Positions 25,893-35,424 of a stretch of 60,553 nt of DNA are shown in pieces. The number at the start of each line of letters is the position of its first letter. Position 1 is the first letter of the stretch. The notes beneath the pieces are model-generated. The model did not search any database. It saw nothing but the letters and a program-made list of their open reading frames with translations, and was not told where the DNA came from. The translations under genes were made by a program, and so were the position numbers. The stretch comes from Flavobacteriales bacterium (GTDB lineage Bacteria > Bacteroidota > Bacteroidia > Flavobacteriales_D > Crocinitomicaceae), in the NCBI GenBank assembly GCA_947474675.1, contig CANJKA010000011.1:1-60553 (forward strand). The letters run 5' to 3'.

Positions 25893-26053
25893 ATTAAGCT
25901 AAAGGTGCAAAATTACGCTTAAACAAAAAGTATTAATATGCTTTAAGTCAGTTTTTCAATTCTATTTACTCCTTAATTTTATTATGTTAACAATTGAGAA
26001 TAATCCTCCTTTTAACAATGTAATTATTCAGTATAAAATTTAAAAACGTAAAG

Positions 26054-26965
26054 ATGAAAGTAAACACCATTTATTTAGCGATTGCGCTGTTGAATTTAAA
26101 TTCTACAATTTTAAAAGCACAAACACAGCCAAACAATGGAGGTTTTGAAAATTGGACCAATGTTGGAAGTTTTCAAGATCCAACTGGCTGGTCTTCTTTT
26201 AACGACTTATATCAATTTAGTGTTCCTGAAACTTCATTTAAAACTACAGATGCACATTCAGGGGTATATGCTTTAAAATTAAATAGTTTAACAGCAACGA
26301 TTCCACCTCCATTAGGCACGAGTGTTTTAGATACGATTGCTGGATTTGTTTTTATTGGAGGTTTTGATATGAATCACCCAGGAACACCTTATACAGATAG
26401 GCCTCTAACAATGGAAGCTTATATAAAAGCGACAATTATTCCATCAAGTGAAGCATATATAATATCCACATTGAGTAGATGGAATACAACAACACATTCA
26501 CGAGATGAAATTGGTACAGCTATGTATTACACACCTGTATCGATCTCTAATTACACACTAACATCAACACCTTTTAATTACACTTCAAATTTAATACCCG
26601 ACACCTTGGATATAAAAATCATGGGAGGAAATGTTGGTCCAGGCGGTTTTATAATGCCTGGTTGTGAATTTTATGTTGATGACATTTCATTTACATTTAG
26701 TCTAGGATTAACAGACTTAACGAATAAATTCGATCAAATTTCAATTTATCCAAATCCTTCAAAGGAAAACATACGTGTGACAAGTGAAAATAAATTAGAT
26801 AGGATTGAGATCTTGTCTATTCTAGGTGAAAAAATACTAATTAAAGATTTTCTTATGAATGAAAAAGAAATTGATCTTAATGTGACATTTATTGAGAATG
26901 GAGTTTATTTAATTAGAATTTTTAGCAATAATCGAATATTCACAAAAAAGATCACAATTAATTAA
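26054..26965 (+). CDS. Secreted PCMD-like protein with T9SS tail
   Basis: A signal peptide (ending LKAQ) is followed by NGGFENWTNVG near 28, the usual start of jelly-roll domains of the PCMD (putative carbohydrate metabolism) and carbohydrate-binding type in Bacteroidota. HSGVYALKL near 72, a long beta-rich middle and CEFYVDDISF near 205 complete the sandwich. About 225-303 is a T9SS type A sorting domain (IYPNPSKEN, then ENGVYLIRIF). A surface or extracellular binding role is likely; the ligand is unknown. Confidence 0.75.
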   Translation: MKVNTIYLAIALLNLNSTILKAQTQPNNGGFENWTNVGSFQDPTGWSSFNDLYQFSVPETSFKTTDAHSGVYALKLNSLTATIPPPLGTSVLDTIAGFVFIGGFDMNHPGTPYTDRPLTMEAYIKATIIPSSEAYIISTLSRWNTTTHSRDEIGTAMYYTPVSISNYTLTSTPFNYTSNLIPDTLDIKIMGGNVGPGGFIMPGCEFYVDDISFTFSLGLTDLTNKFDQISIYPNPSKENIRVTSENKLDRIEILSILGEKILIKDFLMNEKEIDLNVTFIENGVYLIRIFSNNRIFTKKITIN

Positions 26966-27162
26966 AACTTTTTTTTTAAGTGAATACAATTGATTAAGTT
27001 GTCTTCATCTTAGTATCTTTAAATAGAAATAACGAGTGTTTTTAATAGAATTTTACTGGGACAAATTTAAATTAGTTAAATTTCAAGTTTTTTTTTAATT
27101 TTACCAAAAAAAAAGAGTCCTGCTAAACCAACTCTAATTTTAGAACTATACAAATAAACTCT

Positions 27163-28740
27163 ATGAAAAAAATACTTTTTATTTCTTGCGTATTAAATTT
27201 TTCTATTTCTCACGCTCAATTTGAATACATTACTGAACCTGCAAAATTAAAAGGTGAAGTAAATTCAGGAACATTTGAAAGTCACCCAATTTTATCAAAA
27301 GATAGTTCTACTATTTTTTTTACGCGTGTTTCCTTCGATTCTACGTCTAAAAAAAAATATAACCAAGATATTTGGACAAGTAAAAAAGATGCCTCAGGTT
27401 TTTTTGTTAAACCAGTAAGTATAACAAAAGTCAATAACGAATTAAACAATTCAATTTTTGGAATTAGCAGTGATGGAAATACAATTTATTTATTTGATTG
27501 TTATAACACTGATAAAAAAACAGTCTCTCAAAATGGATTCGCTACATGTTCAAAAAAAGGAGATACTTGGGGGGAAATTGTTCAACATAAAATTACTAAT
27601 TTAATAATTAAAGGTAATCATTACGACTTCCATATTAATAATGATGAAAATGTTATTTTAATATCTTATGCTGGCCCATCATCTTTAGGTGAAGAAGATT
27701 TATATGTAAGTTTCAAAAAAGATAATATTTGGTCTGAACCTAAGCATTTGGGAAACAAAATCAATTCAAATAAATACGACATCAGTCCTTTTTTATCAAA
27801 TGGACAAGACACACTTTTCTTTTCTAGTAATGGGTTTGGAGGCGAAGGAGATGCTGATATATTTTTTAGTGTACGTCAAGATGATTCATGGACAAACTGG
27901 AGTACACCTCAAAACCTAGGGAATAAAATAAATACTCCAAAATTTGACGCTTACTTTGTAAAAAACGGAAAAAACTTATATTGGTCAAGTAGCAACGATG
28001 ACACAAGCAATGATGATATTTATACTTCTAAATTAATAAGTACTTTAGTTGCAAAAGTTGATAAAGTAACTAATTGCAGTATTTACAAAGCAATTGATGG
28101 AAAAATTGACATCTCTGTAGAAGGGGGACTATTACCTTATTCTTATGTTTGGTCAAATGGTTCAACTAGTGAAGACGCTTCAAGTTTATCAAAAGGTCAA
28201 TATTCTGTAAGTATCACAGATGCTTCAGGTCAAAAAGTAGAATTAAACTCTCCAATTTCAGAACCTAAGGAAATTTTAAATCTTACAGCAGGAGTTAACA
28301 TAGCTAAAATTGTGACTCCGGAAGTTGTTATATTTTTCAACAGTGGAAGTTGGGAAATATTACCTGAAGCTGCAAAAGAATTAGATAGAATAGTTTTAAT
28401 AATGAATGAAAATCCAAATTTGGTAATTCAACTAGGTTCACATACCGATTGTAGAAGTACTGTGAAATTTAATAAAAGATTATCAAACAATAGAGCTGCA
28501 TCAACTGCTGCTTATATCAAAGCTCGAATAAATAACCCTACTCGTATTTATGGAACAGGCTATGGAGAAAGCAAATTAATTTCAAATTGCCCATGTGAAG
28601 GAGCTAAAATTTCTAACTGTCCTGAAGAAGAACACAAGAAAAATAGAAGAACTGAATTTATTGTCATATCCAATGAAATGAAATTAATCCCAAAATCGGA
28701 TAAGATCACTCCAAAGATTGACAATTATACAAAGAAATAA
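27163..28740 (+). CDS. OmpA-family protein with PD40-like propeller and SprB-type repeat
   Basis: The signal peptide ends SHAQ. About 30-290 holds WD40-like (PD40) blades (FESHPILSKDSSTIFFTRV, DISPFLSNGQDTLFFSSNG, KNGKNLYWSSSNDD). About 300-360 is one SprB repeat (GLLPYSYVWSNGSTSEDA, LSKGQYSVSITDASG). About 385-505 is an OmpA C-terminal domain (VIFFNSGSWEILPEA, LGSHTDCRS, KRLSNNRAAS, GTGYGESKL, then KNRRTEFIV) that binds peptidoglycan. It probably anchors an outer-membrane assembly to the cell wall, as in T9SS/gliding PorE-like proteins (inference). Its 3' end was part of the tandem duplication described at 28681-31610. Confidence 0.87.
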   Translation: MKKILFISCVLNFSISHAQFEYITEPAKLKGEVNSGTFESHPILSKDSSTIFFTRVSFDSTSKKKYNQDIWTSKKDASGFFVKPVSITKVNNELNNSIFGISSDGNTIYLFDCYNTDKKTVSQNGFATCSKKGDTWGEIVQHKITNLIIKGNHYDFHINNDENVILISYAGPSSLGEEDLYVSFKKDNIWSEPKHLGNKINSNKYDISPFLSNGQDTLFFSSNGFGGEGDADIFFSVRQDDSWTNWSTPQNLGNKINTPKFDAYFVKNGKNLYWSSSNDDTSNDDIYTSKLISTLVAKVDKVTNCSIYKAIDGKIDISVEGGLLPYSYVWSNGSTSEDASSLSKGQYSVSITDASGQKVELNSPISEPKEILNLTAGVNIAKIVTPEVVIFFNSGSWEILPEAAKELDRIVLIMNENPNLVIQLGSHTDCRSTVKFNKRLSNNRAASTAAYIKARINNPTRIYGTGYGESKLISNCPCEGAKISNCPEEEHKKNRRTEFIVISNEMKLIPKSDKITPKIDNYTKK

Positions 28741-28756
28741 ACATTTACTAATTTCA

Positions 28757-28790
28757 AAAAAACCATGAAGATGATCTTCATGGTTTTTTT
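28757..28790 (+). terminator. Rho-independent terminator after the OmpA/SprB gene
   Basis: AACCATGAAGAT and ATCTTCATGGTT (28761-28785) form a near-perfect stem and run into eight or more Ts. A degenerate copy is found at about 30100-30129 in the duplicated segment. Confidence 0.85.
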
Positions 28791-28884
28791 TGTTTTTTTT
28801 ATCAAAAGGAAATCTTAAAATAAATAGTAAATTTACAATGATTAAAATTAAATTAAGTTTATCAATTGTTTTTTTAATATAAAA

Positions 28885-29712
28885 ATGAATAATTCTACTA
28901 GTATATTTAAAATGATTTATGATATATTCATTTTAATTAAAACAAAAAAAAACACCCTTATTTTATTCATTTTAATATTTACTATTTTAGGTTTTGTAAA
29001 TTACCATTATAAAATAATAAACAACGGGAAAGAGCAAAAAATAGTCACCGAAATCACTTCAAATTTCATTCATAATGAAATAATAATCAGTTATTTAGAA
29101 TCAATAAATGAAATGAATAATGATCAAAAAATGCTTAAATTAAAGCTAACTAATGCAGAAGCTAATTCATTAAAAAAAATTCAATGCTTTTTAATTCCAT
29201 TGCCATTTGTGAATTCCGATTTAAACACAAAGTCAATTATTAAATTAGAAATAAATTACAGCAATAATAAATATATTCAAAAAATAATTAATCATATAAT
29301 TCTTTATCTGAAAAAACAACCGTATATAGTTGATAAATATATAAAATTCAACCTTCTCTTAAATAAGAAAAGAGAATTAATAAAAAGAATAAATTATGAA
29401 ATTATAAGATTAAATAAAAATGAATTAAGTTTTAATAGCTTTTTAGAATATAAAAATGTCAATACAATAGATCTATTTAAATTTAAATTAAGACTTGAAA
29501 CAGAAGTCATTGATTCCGCTTCAATAAGCTTTATCAATAAAGGAATTGTAAAAAATAATCCAAATACAAAAATACTAAGTTTATTAAAAGCCATTATAGT
29601 GTTCCCTATTATTGGTTTTGCTTTAGCTATAATTTATATTTATTTCAAACAATCAATTCAGCTTATTATAAATGAAAAATTAGATCTGATTAAAAAAACT
29701 GAGATTAAATGA
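28885..29712 (+). CDS. Wzz-like two-TM membrane protein, paralogue A
   Basis: The 275-residue protein has a TM segment at each end (about 24-44, LILFILIFTILGFVN, and about 232-252, IIVFPIIGFALAIIYIYF) and about 185 residues between them, the topology of polysaccharide co-polymerases (Wzz). A helical stretch (KKRELIKRINYEIIRLNKN) lies near 155. The usual Wzz proline-rich motif before TM2 is not evident, so the family link is by topology only. It is clearly homologous to the gene at 30225: MNNSTS-F start, about 70% identity by eye in the first 60 residues, shared TIDLFKFKL near 192. Both arose by the local tandem duplication. Confidence 0.75.
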   Translation: MNNSTSIFKMIYDIFILIKTKKNTLILFILIFTILGFVNYHYKIINNGKEQKIVTEITSNFIHNEIIISYLESINEMNNDQKMLKLKLTNAEANSLKKIQCFLIPLPFVNSDLNTKSIIKLEINYSNNKYIQKIINHIILYLKKQPYIVDKYIKFNLLLNKKRELIKRINYEIIRLNKNELSFNSFLEYKNVNTIDLFKFKLRLETEVIDSASISFINKGIVKNNPNTKILSLLKAIIVFPIIGFALAIIYIYFKQSIQLIINEKLDLIKKTEIK

Positions 29713-29819
29713 AAACTTTTTTTTAAATCAGCCTTAAGAGTTTAACTTTATATATGACAAACATTTTTAAATCAACACAATTCTAATTTTGGAATCTATT
29801 TTATAACAAATAAATAAAA

Positions 29820-30027
29820 ATGGACATGCTAAATTCATTAATAAATCTCAAACGATAATTTCAATCGTCCAATTTTCGCTAAAGAAAAAGGTCAATGAAC
29901 AACCAAATCTGGAAATTTATAAAAAGTAAATTTCGAAGAATATAAAGATGTTATAAATATTGAAGTTTTTATTTTTTTTAACAAAACGTTAGATCAAGTT
30001 ATTATGGATTTATGAAATAGAGAAAAA
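29820..30027 (+). pseudogene. Decayed 5' fragment of clpB
   Basis: From ATG 29820 the DNA aligns with the start of the intact clpB (31175): CTAAATTCA, CAAACG, GAAAAAGGTCAA and AAAGATGTTATA occur in the same order. After an internal gap of about 250 bp relative to clpB, AAGTTATTATGGATTTA (from about 29997) matches clpB codons 136-141. A one-base insertion after the second codon and several stops (first TAA at codon 13) show it is dead. It ends where the duplicated OmpA tail begins. Confidence 0.88.
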
Positions 30028-30105
30028 TTAATTCCAAATTCATATAAGATTACTAACAAATTTGATAATTACATTAAAAATAATTGTAAAGCAAAAAAAA
30101 AATGA
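30025..30105 (+). pseudogene. Duplicated 3' tail of the OmpA/SprB gene
   Basis: Read in frame from 30025 this segment gives KLIPNSYKITNKFDNYIK and then eight more residues to a TGA. The intact OmpA gene ends KLIPKSDKITPKIDNYTKK. The match is 13 of the first 18 residues. It has no start of its own and directly follows the clpB fragment. A degenerate terminator hairpin (AACATAA-ACC-TTATGTTT, about 30105-30123) follows in the same relative place as the intact one. Confidence 0.87.
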
Positions 30106-30224
30106 ACATAAACCTTATGTTTTTTTTTGGTTTGGTCATAGCAAAGTGAAATATTAAAATAAATAGTAAATTTACATCAAGTTAAAATTTCATATCAGTT
30201 TACAAATATTTTTTAAATTCTAAG

Positions 30225-31022
30225 ATGAATAATTCGACAAGTACATTTAAAATAATTTATGATACTTTCATATTAATTTATTCAAAAAAAATGACAATCA
30301 TCTTATTCGTTCTAAGCTTTACCGTTTTAGGATTTGTAAACCAACATTATATTATAATTACAAGCGATCAAGAACAAAAAATAATTACTGAAATCACATC
30401 AAACGCTATTCACAGTGAAATAATTATTAGCTATTTGACTTCCATCAACGAAATGGATACTTATCAAAAAATGATGAATTTAAATTTAACAAAATCTGAA
30501 GCAAATTCATTAAAACAAATACAATGTTTTCGAACTCCATTACCCGCTGCTAACACAGATATGATTTTGAAAAAAATGGTTAAATTACAAATACATTACA
30601 GAAACAGAAAAACTATAAATAAAATAATCGACCATCTTATCAATTACATAAATAAACAACCATTTATAATTGATGAAATTAAAAAATTCAACCATCTTTT
30701 AGTTACGAAAAAAGAATTGATAAAAAGCATGGACGATGAAATAAATCGTATACAAAAAAATAAATTCAGTTTAAACGAATTTTTAGAATATAATAACATC
30801 AATACTATTGATTTATTTAAATTTAAATTAAAACTAGAAACTGAAGTATCAGATATTGGTTCAATCACTATAATCAATAAAGGAATTATTAAAACTGATT
30901 TAACTCCAGAATCAATAGTTTCAATTAAATCTATAGTAGGTTTTACAATTATTGGTTTCAGCTTAGCAATTGTTTTTATCTACTTCCAACAATCAGTTCA
31001 AGGGATAAAAAATCAAAAATGA
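30225..31022 (+). CDS. Wzz-like two-TM membrane protein, paralogue B
   Basis: The 265-residue paralogue of the gene at 28885 has the same plan: TM1 at about 24-44 (IILFVLSFTVLGFVN), a periplasmic region with EQKIITEITSN near 50, EIIISYLTSINEM near 66 and TIDLFKFKLKLETEV near 193, and TM2 at about 230-250 (VGFTIIGFSLAIVFIYF). The frame is fully intact although flanking duplicated DNA has decayed, which argues that both copies are kept by selection. Function unknown; a role in cell-surface polymer length control is only suggested by topology. Confidence 0.75.
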   Translation: MNNSTSTFKIIYDTFILIYSKKMTIILFVLSFTVLGFVNQHYIIITSDQEQKIITEITSNAIHSEIIISYLTSINEMDTYQKMMNLNLTKSEANSLKQIQCFRTPLPAANTDMILKKMVKLQIHYRNRKTINKIIDHLINYINKQPFIIDEIKKFNHLLVTKKELIKSMDDEINRIQKNKFSLNEFLEYNNINTIDLFKFKLKLETEVSDIGSITIINKGIIKTDLTPESIVSIKSIVGFTIIGFSLAIVFIYFQQSVQGIKNQK

Positions 31023-31174
31023 TCAACTTTCAAAACACTGACAACAAATTAGAACACTCATATTATTTTTGTTGACATTTTGACATTTTTCATGACAAAA
31101 CAATTATAAAACCTTATTTAAATTCATTTGGATTCTATTTTGAGCTAAGTTTATTAACTCAAAATAATATAAAA

Positions 31175-33775
31175 ATGGACTTCACTAAATTCACAAACAA
31201 ATCACAAACGGTAATTCAAAATGCCCAGTTTTTGGCAGAAGGAAAAGGTCAACAAGCAATTGAACCTGGGCATTTATTAAAGGCTATTTTCACTGAAGAC
31301 AAAGATGTTATACCATATCTTTTGACAAAACTAAATGTTAATCAAAAGATACTAGAAAGTACAGTTGATAGCATAATAGAATCTTATTCAAAAGTATCTG
31401 GTGGTCAAGTTTATTTATCAAACAATACGCAGAAAATTTTAACGAATGCAATTCAGGAAGCAAAAAGTTTCGGAGATGAATTCGTTACTATCGAAATGAT
31501 TGTATATACTATGCTTGATTCAACTGAGTCAATTGGAAAACTATTAAAAGACAATAAAATCACTAAAACAAACTTAAAACAAGTTATTATGGATTTAAGA
31601 AACGGAGAAAAAGTAACATCAAACAATCAAGAAGAAACATACAAATCTCTCGAAAAATATGCTAAAAACTTAAATGAATTAGCAAAAGCAGGGAAATTAG
31701 ATCCTGTAATTGGTAGAGATGAAGAAATACGTCGTGTTTTACAAATATTATCACGTAGAACGAAAAATAATCCCATATTAATAGGTGAACCTGGAGTTGG
31801 AAAAACAGCCATTGCAGAAGGATTAGCCCACAGAATTGTTGACGGTGATGTTCCAGAGAATTTACAATCAAAAATTGTTTACTCTTTAGATATGGGAGCA
31901 TTAATCGCCGGAGCAAAATACAAAGGTGAATTTGAAGAGAGGTTAAAAGCTGTCATTAAAGAAGTTATTAATGCAGAGGGTGAAATTATCTTATTTATTG
32001 ATGAAATTCATACACTCGTTGGAGCTGGAGGAGGTGACGGTGCAATGGACGCTGCTAATATTTTAAAACCTGCACTAGCTCGTGGTGAATTAAGAGCAGT
32101 TGGAGCTACTACTTTAAATGAATATCAAAAATATTTTGAAAAGGACAAGGCATTGGTTAGACGTTTTCAAACAGTTTTGGTTGATGAACCTACAACTGAA
32201 GACGCTGTATCAATTTTACGTGGGATCAAAGAAAAATATGAAAACCACCACAAAGTTTTAATCAAAGATGAGGCGATTATTGCAGCTGTTGAACTTTCTC
32301 AACGATACATTACAGATAGACAATTACCCGATAAAGCAATTGATTTAATTGATGAAGCAGCGTCTAAAGTGAGGATGGAAATAAATTCTAAGCCTGAAGA
32401 ATTAGATGAATTAGAACGTAAAATAATGCAACTTGAAATTGAAAAAGAAGCTATTAAACGTGAAAATGATTCTAAGAAATTGGCTTTATTAGAAAAAGAA
32501 TTGTCTGTTTTAACTGAACAAAGAGATGAATTTAAAGCAAAATGGCAAGCAGAAAAAGATGTAATTGAATCTCTTCAAAAAGGAAAAGAAGAAATTGAAA
32601 ATTTAAAAATTCAAGCAGATCAAGCTGAACGATCAGGTGATTATGGATTAGTTGCTGAAATTCGTTATGGAAAAATTAAACAAATTGAGGAATCTTTAGA
32701 AAAAACGAAAGTCAAACTTCATGAAATGCAATTGCATTCAAAAATGATAAAAGAAGAAGTTGATTCTGAAGCAATTGCTGAAGTAGTTTCTAAATGGACT
32801 GGAATTCCTGTTAATAAAATGATTGAAAGTGAAGTTTCAAAATTATTAAAATTAGAAGAAGAACTTTCAAAGAGAGTTGTTGGACAACATGAAGCAATCG
32901 AAGCAATTTCAAATGCAGTTCGTCGATCAAGATCAGGCTTGCAAGATGCTAGAAAGCCAATTGGGTCTTTTATATTCCTAGGGACAACAGGTGTTGGTAA
33001 AACTGAATTAGCGAAAGCGTTAGCTGAATATTTATTCAACGATGAAAACGCTATGACTCGAATTGACATGAGTGAATACCAAGAAAAACATTCAGTAAGT
33101 AGAATGATTGGAGCTCCTCCTGGATATGTTGGATATGATGAAGGTGGTCAATTAACAGAAGCTGTTAGAAGACGTCCCTACTCTATTATCTTGTTGGACG
33201 AAATAGAAAAAGCACATCCAGATGTTTTCAATATTTTATTGCAAGTTTTAGATGATGGACGATTGACTGATAACAAAGGAAGAGTTGTGAATTTCAAAAA
33301 CACAATCATCATCATGACTTCCAATTTAGGTTCTCACATTATTCATGAAAAGTTTGATTCAATAAAACCTGGAGAAGAAGAAAGAGCTGCGGATAAAGCA
33401 AAATTCGAATTGATGGAATTATTGAAACAAACGATTCGTCCTGAATTCCTCAATAGAATAGATGAAACAATCATGTTCCTGCCTTTAACAAAAGCAGATG
33501 TGAATCAAATTGTACAAATTCAATTAGACAATTTATCAAAATTATTGAAAGAAAAAGACATCAATTTAGTAGTCACAAAAGAAGCCTTCGATCACATTTC
33601 AGAAGTTGGATTTGACCCATACTTTGGAGCAAGACCAATCAAAAGAGCCATTCAAAAAGAAGTATTGAATGAATTATCGAAAGCATTGTTAGCAGGAAAA
33701 GTTGACACGAGTGCTGATGTTGTAATGGATATGTTTGATTCAAAAATAATTTTTCGTAAGCCGATTTCGGCGTAG
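31175..33775 (+). CDS. clpB: ATP-dependent disaggregase ClpB
   Basis: Full-length ClpB (866 residues). The N domain has two repeats (about 5-145). AAA+ domain 1 has Walker A GEPGVGKT at 204-211 and Walker B LFIDEIH. The long middle coiled coil (about 400-530, [19 protein letters not shown]) distinguishes ClpB from ClpC. AAA+ domain 2 has GTTGVGKT near 608 and [14 protein letters not shown] near 675, with sensor [10 protein letters not shown] near 825. With DnaK it rescues aggregated proteins. The stop codon lies inside a palindromic repeat. No CIRCE or HrcA-type operator is seen upstream. Its 5' 440 bp were copied in the adjacent tandem duplication. Confidence 0.97.
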   Translation: MDFTKFTNKSQTVIQNAQFLAEGKGQQAIEPGHLLKAIFTEDKDVIPYLLTKLNVNQKILESTVDSIIESYSKVSGGQVYLSNNTQKILTNAIQEAKSFGDEFVTIEMIVYTMLDSTESIGKLLKDNKITKTNLKQVIMDLRNGEKVTSNNQEETYKSLEKYAKNLNELAKAGKLDPVIGRDEEIRRVLQILSRRTKNNPILIGEPGVGKTAIAEGLAHRIVDGDVPENLQSKIVYSLDMGALIAGAKYKGEFEERLKAVIKEVINAEGEIILFIDEIHTLVGAGGGDGAMDAANILKPALARGELRAVGATTLNEYQKYFEKDKALVRRFQTVLVDEPTTEDAVSILRGIKEKYENHHKVLIKDEAIIAAVELSQRYITDRQLPDKAIDLIDEAASKVRMEINSKPEELDELERKIMQLEIEKEAIKRENDSKKLALLEKELSVLTEQRDEFKAKWQAEKDVIESLQKGKEEIENLKIQADQAERSGDYGLVAEIRYGKIKQIEESLEKTKVKLHEMQLHSKMIKEEVDSEAIAEVVSKWTGIPVNKMIESEVSKLLKLEEELSKRVVGQHEAIEAISNAVRRSRSGLQDARKPIGSFIFLGTTGVGKTELAKALAEYLFNDENAMTRIDMSEYQEKHSVSRMIGAPPGYVGYDEGGQLTEAVRRRPYSIILLDEIEKAHPDVFNILLQVLDDGRLTDNKGRVVNFKNTIIIMTSNLGSHIIHEKFDSIKPGEEERAADKAKFELMELLKQTIRPEFLNRIDETIMFLPLTKADVNQIVQIQLDNLSKLLKEKDINLVVTKEAFDHISEVGFDPYFGARPIKRAIQKEVLNELSKALLAGKVDTSADVVMDMFDSKIIFRKPISA

Positions 33776-33795
33776 AGACGCGATTCATCGCGTCT
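33772..33795. repeat. GACGCGAT palindromic repeat at the clpB stop
   Basis: AGACGCGAT (33776-33784), TC, ATCGCGTCT (33787-33795) form a perfect 9-bp inverted repeat that begins within the TAG stop of clpB. The GC-rich core stands out from the AT-rich surroundings. A diverged copy is at 34002-34024 and a half copy near 33914-33925. I recall this kind of GACGCGAT/ATCGCGTC palindrome as dispersed in Bacteroidota genomes. Confidence 0.75.
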
Positions 33796-33855
33796 AAAAA
33801 AATGCAATTTACTGTATAAAAAAAATGTAGCATTTGAATAAAATGGCAAATCAAA

Positions 33856-33895
33856 AAAACATCGCGTCATAGCAATATGATGCGATGTTTTTTTT
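33856..33895 (+). terminator. Terminator-like hairpin downstream of clpB
   Basis: AAACATCGC pairs with GCGATGTTT across a loop of about 16 bases and is followed by a T-run (33888-33895). The stem core ATCGCG is related to the neighbouring palindromic repeat, so the terminator may be a repeat taken over for this job. Confidence 0.65.
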
Positions 33896-34001
33896 GAGAA
33901 ATGATGGATTTTGAAACGCGATTAATCATTAAGATTTGATGAATTATTAAGGTGTCATTAATTTTGGAATATGATAAATCATTGAGATATTATGATTTTT
34001 T

Positions 34002-34024
34002 GAGACACGATAAATCGCGTCTGT
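34002..34024. repeat. Diverged second copy of the GACGCGAT palindrome
   Basis: GAGACACGAT-AA-ATCGCGTCTG repeats the clpB-stop palindrome with one mismatch in the left arm (A for G). Together with the element at 33772 it brackets 33776-34030, a gene-free stretch that otherwise holds the terminator hairpin and low-complexity DNA. Confidence 0.6.
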
Positions 34025-34030
34025 GCGGGA

Positions 34031-34069
34031 CGATTTTTTTTTGAGTGTGTGCACTCAAAAAAAAAATCG
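34031..34069. other. Long near-perfect hairpin directly before the speDE promoter
   Basis: CGA-T9-GAGTG (34031-34047), loop TGTG, CACTC-A10-TCG (34052-34069) give an inverted repeat of about 17 bp per arm with one bulged A. It could act as a terminator in either direction. It lies immediately upstream of a TAnnTTTG box, so it may insulate or regulate the speD-speE transcript. Confidence 0.6.
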
Positions 34070-34077
34070 TATTTTTG
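34070..34077 (+). promoter_or_regulatory. TAnnTTTG-type -7 box for the speDE-speB operon
   Basis: TATTTTTG lies 33 bases before the ATG at 34111 and directly after the hairpin. A TTG occurs at 34041-34043, a little further than usual for the -33 box, so the promoter call is tentative. Confidence 0.38.
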
Positions 34078-34110
34078 CAATCGATTAATTAATTTTTAGA
34101 ATCCAAAAGA

Positions 34111-35424
34111 ATGAGTACAGCATTAGGGAATCATATTCTAGTTGAGTTTATGAATTGCGATCCGCACATTATGAATGATGTAGCGGCGATTGAGAAAGAT
34201 ATGGTTACAGCAGCGCAAAAAGCTGGTGCAACGGTTATTAACTCAACTTTTCACCATTTTTCACCGTATGGTGTATCTGGTGTTGTAGTTATTCAAGAAA
34301 GCCATTTAGCTATTCATACCTGGCCAGAATATGGTTATGCAGCAGTAGATTTGTTTACTTGTGGTGAAATGGACGCTTGGATTTCTTTTGATTGGTTGAA
34401 AGAGGCTTTTGGTGCAAAATCATATTCTGCAATTGAAATGAAACGTGGATCTGTAAATTTATTACAAAGAAACGACTTCGACATGACAACGATGCGTCAA
34501 AAAGCGAGTGAATGGGCTAATCCAGATTTTTATACACGTAACGTTTGGTTTACAGATAAAGATGATGAGCAAGCGCTTTCATTACGTTTCACAGGTGAAG
34601 TGTTTTATGATGTTCAATCACCTTATCAACGAGTAAGAATTATTGAATCTTACAAATATGGTAAAATGTTGGCGTTGGACGATATGGTTATGACAACGAT
34701 AGAAGATGAATTCCATTACCATGAAATGATTTCTCACCCAGCTATGTTTACACATGGTAACGCTAAAAACGTATTAGTTATTGGTGGTGGAGACGGTGGT
34801 TCTATACGTGAGATACTTCGTCATGAAGGAGTAGAAAAAGTAACAATGGTTGAAATTGACGGTGAAGTTATAAAAGCTTGTAAAGAGCATTTACCTTCAA
34901 TTGCAAATTCATTCGATCATCCAAAATTAGAATTATTAGTAGCGGATGGAATTGAATTCATGAAAAATGCAGCTCCTGAATCTTATGATATTATTATCGT
35001 TGATGGTTCTGATCCTGTTGGTCCAGCTGAAGGATTATTCTCTGTAGAATTTTACACAAACTGTTACAACGCTTTGAAAAAAGACGGAATAATGTTAGCA
35101 CAAGGTGAATCTCCAAAATTCAATGAAAAAGCATTTACAGAATTAAATCATACTTTACAAGATATTTTCGGAAAAGATAAAGCTCCAATTTCTTTGTTTT
35201 TCGTTCCAACATATCCAACAGGAATGTGGTGTTTCCAATATGGAATTAAAGGAGATAAACACCCTAAACAAATCACAAACGAAACTGAAATTGATGCATT
35301 CTCTGATGCTCAAGGGTTACGTTATTATAATTCAGATATTCACAAAGGAAGTTTTGCAACACCAAATTTCGTGAAATCTTTACTTAAAAATGAAATATGT
35401 CAAACTTCGACCCAAACGGCGTAG
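34111..35424 (+). CDS. Bifunctional S-adenosylmethionine decarboxylase / spermidine synthase fusion
   Basis: Residues 1-~120 are a complete class 1B AdoMet decarboxylase (SpeD): [11 protein letters not shown], where Ser64 is the self-cleavage site that becomes the pyruvoyl group, then His69 and Cys84 at the expected active-site places. About 140-430 is a full spermidine synthase (SpeE): [16 protein letters not shown] near 226 for decarboxylated AdoMet, MVEIDGEV, then [16 protein letters not shown] near 295 with the catalytic Asp. The fusion puts production and use of decarboxylated AdoMet in one chain. It overlaps the agmatinase-type gene by 28 bp, so a putrescine-to-spermidine operon is likely. 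Confidence 0.93.
   Translation: MSTALGNHILVEFMNCDPHIMNDVAAIEKDMVTAAQKAGATVINSTFHHFSPYGVSGVVVIQESHLAIHTWPEYGYAAVDLFTCGEMDAWISFDWLKEAFGAKSYSAIEMKRGSVNLLQRNDFDMTTMRQKASEWANPDFYTRNVWFTDKDDEQALSLRFTGEVFYDVQSPYQRVRIIESYKYGKMLALDDMVMTTIEDEFHYHEMISHPAMFTHGNAKNVLVIGGGDGGSIREILRHEGVEKVTMVEIDGEVIKACKEHLPSIANSFDHPKLELLVADGIEFMKNAAPESYDIIIVDGSDPVGPAEGLFSVEFYTNCYNALKKDGIMLAQGESPKFNEKAFTELNHTLQDIFGKDKAPISLFFVPTYPTGMWCFQYGIKGDKHPKQITNETEIDAFSDAQGLRYYNSDIHKGSFATPNFVKSLLKNEICQTSTQTA

Larger units (their letters stand above)
28681..31610. repeat. Ancient tandem duplication (OmpA 3' end, Wzz-like gene, clpB 5' end)
   Basis: Copy 1 runs from the OmpA tail (28681) through the first Wzz-like gene and the clpB remnant to about 30027. 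Copy 2 runs from the OmpA-tail remnant (30025) through the second Wzz-like gene into intact clpB (about 31610). Similarity is visible along the whole unit, including non-coding parts: AAATAGTAAATTTACA occurs before both Wzz-like genes (28819-28837 and 30159-30175 areas), and GGAATCTATTTT / GGATTCTATTTT occurs before the clpB remnant and clpB. The join lies at about 30025-30030, where clpB codon ~146 meets the OmpA codons for KLIP. Confidence 0.85.

Noticed and set aside
28885..33775. Toxin-antitoxin or phage-defence island around the AT-rich paralogues
   Set aside because: No nuclease, ATPase other than ClpB, recombinase or integrase is present; local duplication explains the arrangement.
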